Part shown: positions 4,376 to 7,619 of the stretch, piece by piece
Layout of the letters: each line of letters begins with the position of its first letter
Position numbering within the stretch: the first letter of the stretch is position 1
Source of the DNA: Propionibacteriaceae bacterium
Lineage (GTDB): Bacteria; Actinomycetota; Actinomycetes; Propionibacteriales; Propionibacteriaceae
Reading direction: 5' to 3'
Length of the DNA: 7,619 nt
Assembly (NCBI GenBank): GCA_031254155.1
Contig: JAIRVA010000322.1
Span: 1-7,619, forward strand
The notes under the pieces: generated by a model
The model's input: the letters and a program-made list of their open reading frames with translations, nothing else
The model's database searches: none
Told to the model about the DNA's origin: nothing
Position numbers and translations under genes: made by a program

Positions 4376-5613
4376 GTCCCCACCGCCGTGACGTACCCCC
4401 GCCCCACCTCGAACATCTGCGCCTGCAAGTTGTCCGGCAGGTCCCGCGGCACCGCCACCGTCACCAGCGCCTGCTCCACCGACGCCATCGCGGCGACGAC
4501 GCGCGCCCGGCGCTGTTCGTCGAGTTCGGCGAACACGTCGTCCAGGATGAGGACGGGGTCGACGCCGTCGTCGTGCAGTACGTCGAGGCTCGCGAGCCGC
4601 AGCGCCAGGGCGTACGACCACCCCTCGCCGTGGCTCGCGTACCCCTTCACCGGCAATTCCCCCAGTGACAAGCCTAGATCGTCCCGGTGCGGCCCCACCA
4701 GGCAGACCCCCCGGGCGATCTCGTCCTCGCGGCGCCGCTCCAGCGCCGCCATCATCGCGGCCCGGACGTCGTCGACAGCGGGGGCCACCCCGGGCAGCAC
4801 TGTCCCCTCGTCCCCACCGCCGGCCGGCCCTGCCGGATCAGTGTCCAGGAACTGGCCAGGTCCCGCTCCACCGTCCGGCCCGCCGGTCAGTTCGGCTGGC
4901 AGGTACGACGACTCGTACCGTACCCCAGCGGGCGTCCCCACGGGCGCGATCGCGCCGTAGTCTTCGACGACGTGGGGCGCCACATCAGTGACGGTCCGCA
5001 ACCGGGCGACGACGAGTTCCGCGCCGTACGTCACCAGGGCCTCGTCCCACGCCCCGAGCGCGGCCTCCGCGCCGGCCCCGGCGGCCCGTACACTACGGCC
5101 CGACAAGGCCTTCAACAACGCGGTCTTCTGCTTGAGCGCCCGCTCAAACTCCGAGCGGACGCCCGCCAACCGGGGCCACCGCGCGATCACTAACTCGTCC
5201 AGGAACCGCCGCCGCTCGGCCGGGTCCCCCCGGACGATCGCCAGGTCCTCGGGCGCGAACGACACGCACCGGATCGCGCCCACAATCTCCCGCGGACGGA
5301 CGCCGGCCTGGTTGAGCTGGGCCCGATTCGCCGCCCCACTACGGATTTCAATGGCCACGGTGAGGGTACGGTCGTCGTCGACACCAGCGCGGACGCGGGC
5401 CGCCACGGTCGCCGACTCGCACCCGGCGCGGATGAGCGGGGTGTCCGTACCGACGCGGTGCGAGCCCAGCGTGGCCAGGTAGTAGACGGCCTCGACGAGG
5501 TTCGTCTTGCCGTACCCGTTCGGCCCGGCCAGCACTGCCACCCCGGGGCCCAGTTCAAGGTCGACCGCTTCGTACGAGCGGAAGTTCGTACAGGTCAGGC
5601 GCGTGAGAAACAC
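4372..5613 (-). CDS. recF: DNA replication/repair protein RecF
   Basis: The 413-aa SMC-like ATPase helps load RecA at single-strand gaps and stalled forks with RecO/RecR. Walker A is GPNGYGKTN (30-38), followed by the family stretch LATLGSHRV and FAPEDLAIVRGDPAERRRFLD (about 119-139). The C-terminal half has CLVGPHRDDL (304-313), the ABC signature region ASHGEGWS (326-333) and Walker B VLILDDVFAELD (354-365). Residues about 241-282 are an unusual Gly/Pro/Asp-rich insertion, which probably accounts for the length being somewhat over the roughly 370-390 usual for actinobacterial RecF. The start is GTG at 5613, 4 nt after the dnaN stop, without a well-spaced ribosome site (GAGG is only 2 nt away), so coupling to dnaN is likely. 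The 3' end overlaps dciA. Confidence 0.97.
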   Translation of the reverse strand: MFLTRLTCTNFRSYEAVDLELGPGVAVLAGPNGYGKTNLVEAVYYLATLGSHRVGTDTPLIRAGCESATVAARVRAGVDDDRTLTVAIEIRSGAANRAQLNQAGVRPREIVGAIRCVSFAPEDLAIVRGDPAERRRFLDELVIARWPRLAGVRSEFERALKQKTALLKALSGRSVRAAGAGAEAALGAWDEALVTYGAELVVARLRTVTDVAPHVVEDYGAIAPVGTPAGVRYESSYLPAELTGGPDGGAGPGQFLDTDPAGPAGGGDEGTVLPGVAPAVDDVRAAMMAALERRREDEIARGVCLVGPHRDDLGLSLGELPVKGYASHGEGWSYALALRLASLDVLHDDGVDPVLILDDVFAELDEQRRARVVAAMASVEQALVTVAVPRDLPDNLQAQMFEVGRGYVTAVGT

Positions 5614-5617
5614 GGCC

Positions 5618-6775
5618 TCAGCTCGACAGGCGCATCAACATGATGACGTGCCGGTAGTCGTCGGCCGGTTCGCCGTCGAGATCCGGCAGGGCGGTGACGA
5701 GGCACGGCTTGCCGGAACCCGTGAAGGAGAAGTGGACGTACGGTGTATCAAGGGCGGATAGCGCATCCAACAGGTAATGCGGATTGAAACCGGCCTCGGT
5801 GAGGACGGGCTCGCCACCGGCGTAGTCGACGAGGGCGGTGACCGCCTCGGTCGCCTGCGCCTGGTCGCCGCGCGCCGCCTCGAGGGTGATCTCGTCGGTC
5901 CCGATGCGCATCCGCAAACTCGTATTCTTCTCCGCCACGAGGGCGACGCGGCGGACGGCGGCGATGAGGTCCTGGGTGGCGACGCGGACGGTCATATCGT
6001 TCGGGATGTTCATCAGGTGGCGTAGCTTCGGGAACTCGCCGTCGAGCAGCCGCGTGGTGATCTGGCGGGTGTCGGCCGCGGTCTCGGCCTCGAAGCCGAC
6101 GAGCCCCTCACCCGACCCCGCCTCCGCCAGCGAAATTGTGATCCGTTCGGCCCCCGCCATCGATTTCGCGGTGTCGGCCAGAACCTTGCCGGGAACCAGG
6201 ACTTGGGTGGCGACGACGCTCGCCGAGGGGCTCCAGGTCATCTCTTTGAGGGCCATCCGGTAACGGTCGGTCGCGAGCAACGACAGGTTTTCGCCGTCGA
6301 ATTCGAGTTTGACACCGGTGAAGACCGGTAACAATTCGTCGCGGCCCGCCGCGACGACGACCTGGGCGACGGCCTTGTTGAGCTCGTCGGACGCGATCCA
6401 GCCCGACGCCTTGGGCATCGGCGGCAGAGCCGGATAGTCGGCGACCGGCAGGGTTTGCAGCGTGAAGTGGGCCGACCCGCAGTTCACCTCGAGTTCGGTC
6501 TCCGTACTCACCAAGGTGACCGGTTTCGCGGGCAGCGAGCGCGTGATGTCCGCCAGAAGCTTGCCGGAGACGAGAACCGTTCCCGCGGCCTCAACCTCGG
6601 CCTTGATGGTGACCTCGGCGGAGGTCTCGTAGTCGAAGCTCGACAGGGTGACGACGTCGGGTTCGGCTTTGATCAGCAGGCCGGCGAGGATCGGGAAGCT
6701 CGGGCGGAGCGGCAGACTGCGGGCCGCCCAGGCGACAGAGTCGGCCAGTACGTCCTTGTCGAGTTGTATCTTCAT
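5618..6775 (-). CDS. dnaN: DNA polymerase III beta subunit (sliding clamp)
   Basis: The 385-aa product has the normal clamp length with three repeated clamp domains (about 1-120, 130-250, 255-385). Landmarks are the N-terminal MKIQLDKDVLADSV, RPSFPILAGLLI, the VADYPALPPMP segment near domain 1-2, LLATDRYRMALKEM in domain 2, and the C-terminal ending HVIMLMRLSS that forms part of the partner-binding cleft (family Y-x-MPMRL type). It forms a ring dimer that tethers DNA polymerase III and repair proteins to DNA. ATG at 6775 has a textbook AAGGAG (6786-6781) 5 nt upstream. The gene follows the oriC region and is tightly linked to recF, so one operon with recF and dciA is likely. Confidence 0.98.
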   Translation of the reverse strand: MKIQLDKDVLADSVAWAARSLPLRPSFPILAGLLIKAEPDVVTLSSFDYETSAEVTIKAEVEAAGTVLVSGKLLADITRSLPAKPVTLVSTETELEVNCGSAHFTLQTLPVADYPALPPMPKASGWIASDELNKAVAQVVVAAGRDELLPVFTGVKLEFDGENLSLLATDRYRMALKEMTWSPSASVVATQVLVPGKVLADTAKSMAGAERITISLAEAGSGEGLVGFEAETAADTRQITTRLLDGEFPKLRHLMNIPNDMTVRVATQDLIAAVRRVALVAEKNTSLRMRIGTDEITLEAARGDQAQATEAVTALVDYAGGEPVLTEAGFNPHYLLDALSALDTPYVHFSFTGSGKPCLVTALPDLDGEPADDYRHVIMLMRLSS

Positions 6776-6806
6776 CTAGGCTCCTTCGGGTCACTTCCTG
6801 GTGTGA

Positions 6807-6835
6807 ATCATACCGAGTTACGCGATAGTTGGGAA
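6807..6835 (-). promoter_or_regulatory. Candidate dnaN promoter
   Basis: On the minus strand a -35-like TTCCCA (6835-6830) and a good -10 TATGAT (6812-6807) are 17 nt apart. The predicted start is near 6800, giving a leader of about 25 nt with the AAGGAG site. A DnaA-box-like TGTGAATCA (6802-6810) overlaps the -10, so DnaA could modulate dnaN expression. This is inferred from motifs only. Confidence 0.5.
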
Positions 6836-6948
6836 CAGCGGCAGCGCTCTGGAGAGTACGATCCTTGTCGGGTGGGGCTTGTCCACGGAATCACAAGCCG
6901 GTGATGATGAGAATGTGGAATATGTAACTTTAGTCATCGTCATAGCGT

Positions 6949-6973
6949 CTGTGGATACTGTGGATAGTTTGTG
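6949..6973. repeat. 25-bp direct repeat in oriC, copy 1 (two abutting DnaA boxes)
   Basis: It is identical to 7024-7048 over 25 bp, offset 75 bp. It contains TGTGGATACTGTGGATAG, two reverse-orientation DnaA boxes with no spacer, followed by TTTGTG. Confidence 0.9.
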
Positions 6974-7023
6974 TCGGCCTTAACCGGTTCTGAATGACAT
7001 TCATGGAAGTTCTGTGCATAAGC

Positions 7024-7048
7024 CTGTGGATACTGTGGATAGTTTGTG
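7024..7048. repeat. 25-bp direct repeat in oriC, copy 2 (two abutting DnaA boxes)
   Basis: This is the exact second copy of 6949-6973. Here the array continues with a weaker third box TGTGGACGA (7045-7053) and is preceded by the exact box TGTGCATAA (7013-7021), making this the densest part of the origin. Confidence 0.9.
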
Positions 7049-7233
7049 GACGACGACGCAGCGGGCGGGGGTGTGGATGGTTTTCCCGAGTTTTGTCCAC
7101 AGTACGGGGGTGGTTATGCACAGTCATGAAGTCGTCACGGTATCGGCTGGAGGCTGCGAAGGAACAGCGGGTGCAGGGGTCGCCGACGGCGCCGTTCAAC
7201 TGAGTCCTGCCCGTACCATCGTGGTCAGGGAAC

Positions 7234-7619
7234 CTACAGGTGGTTCTTCAGCCGCGACGTGATTTCGGAGACGGTGGTGAAAATGGCCCGGTCTTCGAGC
7301 ATCATGGACGAGATCTTGCGGAAGGCGTGCATGACGGTGGTGTGGTCGCGGTCGAAGAGGGCGCCGATCTTGGGCAGCGACAGTTCGGTCAGATCGCGGC
7401 AGAGGTACATGGCCACCTGGCGCGCCAGGGCGATATTGGCCGTCCGGGTGGGACCGGTCAAGTCGGTCACGGCTAAGTTGAAGTACCCGGCGGTGATGGT
7501 CATGATGTCCGGTGCGGTGACCGGGTGGTCGAAGTCGTCGGGGATGAGGTCTTTGAGGACGATCTCGGCGAGCGGAAGGTCAACGGGCTGGCCGTTGAGG
7601 GAGGCGAATGCGGTCACGC
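7234..7619 (-). CDS. dnaA: Chromosomal replication initiator DnaA, C-terminal part (5' end outside window)
   Basis: The visible 128 codons cover the end of the AAA+ lid and domain IV. RVTAFASLNGQPVDLPLAEIV marks the lid region of domain III, where the R codon is only partly inside the window. The duplex-DNA-binding domain shows RTANIALARQVAMYLCRDLT and the DnaA signature LPKIGALFDRDHTTVMHAFRKI, whose RDHTTV residues contact the DnaA box. The common FG(G)RDHTTV is FDRDHTTV here, a substitution the signature tolerates. The frame continues past the right edge, so the GTG near 7617 is not the start. The stop TAG is at 7236-7234, followed by oriC. DnaA binds oriC boxes as an ATP-dependent oligomer, melts DNA and starts replication; it also regulates transcription. 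Confidence 0.97.
   Translation of the reverse strand, partial: VTAFASLNGQPVDLPLAEIVLKDLIPDDFDHPVTAPDIMTITAGYFNLAVTDLTGPTRTANIALARQVAMYLCRDLTELSLPKIGALFDRDHTTVMHAFRKISSMMLEDRAIFTTVSEITSRLKNHL

Larger units (their letters stand above)
6776..7233. other. oriC: Chromosomal replication origin (oriC)
   Basis: The dnaA-dnaN gap is the standard place of oriC in actinobacteria, and this one carries a DnaA-box cluster. Exact matches to TTATNCACA are at 7114-7122 (plus) and 7021-7013 (minus). One-mismatch forms are TTGTCCACA at 7093-7101 (plus), and on the minus strand TGTGGATAC/TGTGGATAG pairs at 6950-6958, 6959-6967, 7025-7033 and 7034-7042. Weaker ones lie at 6879-6887, 7045-7053, 7072-7080 and 6802-6810. 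The stretch 6911-6945 is AT-richer than its flanks and is the best candidate for the unwinding element. Short palindromes occur at 6982-6989 and 6991-7003. No gene is seen here; a small open frame across the cluster is an artefact of the repeated boxes. Confidence 0.92.

Noticed and set aside
3857..4621. 254-codon version of the dciA frame
   Set aside because: The extra N-terminus is an Arg/Gly-rich shadow of recF. The ATG overlapping the recF stop gives the normal family length.
6901..6912. GATGATGAG-like trinucleotide run as a possible DnaA-trio element
   Set aside because: Neither strand gives a run of TAG/TAA triplets in the right orientation next to a good DnaA box, and the run is very short.
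6930..7199. 89-codon frame across oriC
   Set aside because: Its repeated TIHSIHR peptide is simply the translation of the duplicated DnaA boxes.
7617..7619. GTG near the right edge as start of a small gene
   Set aside because: The codon is the internal Val of the DnaA stretch RVTAFASLN; the gene continues beyond the window.

Overview
This window is chromosomal DNA around a replication origin of a high-GC Gram-positive bacterium (Actinomycetota). The evidence is the gene order dnaA-oriC-dnaN-recF-dciA, all on the minus strand, the strong G+C bias of the reading frames, GTG starts, and actinobacterial features such as a rhomboid protease with an N-terminal zinc-binding segment. I cannot place the organism to genus from the sequence alone.

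Layout from right to left, the direction of the replication genes. The 3' end of dnaA (domain IV) runs off the right edge. The dnaA-dnaN gap (6776-7233) holds a DnaA-box cluster and is almost certainly oriC. dnaN, recF and dciA (DUF721) follow as a tight cluster: 4 nt between dnaN and recF, and an ATGA overlap between recF and dciA. gyrB, which often follows dciA in actinobacteria, is not there. Instead there is a short repeat-bearing spacer (3708-3856) and a convergent small alkyltransferase-like DNA repair gene (ATL, PWHRV motif). Next come a 386-nt leader or spacer, a rhomboid intramembrane protease on the plus strand, and a divergently transcribed alanine racemase-family gene on the minus strand. 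The first 827 nt have no convincing gene. They hold a nested set of repeats: two inverted copies of a roughly 174-bp core, each followed by its own strong hairpin, a perfect 16-bp inverted repeat with a third related motif, and diverged 40-bp direct repeats.

Functionally, dnaA, dnaN, recF and dciA serve initiation (DnaA, and DciA as probable helicase loader), the sliding clamp (DnaN) and gap repair (RecF). ATL would add recognition of O6-alkylguanine damage, and the rhomboid is a membrane protease. The alr product would supply D-alanine for peptidoglycan if it is a true racemase. However, the family's catalytic tyrosine (VSYG, Tyr265 in the Geobacillus enzyme) is alanine here (VSAG), while the other active-site landmarks are kept. 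This is the most notable coding observation. The most notable non-coding ones are the core-plus-hairpin repeat in 1-702 and the duplicated, abutting DnaA boxes in oriC.
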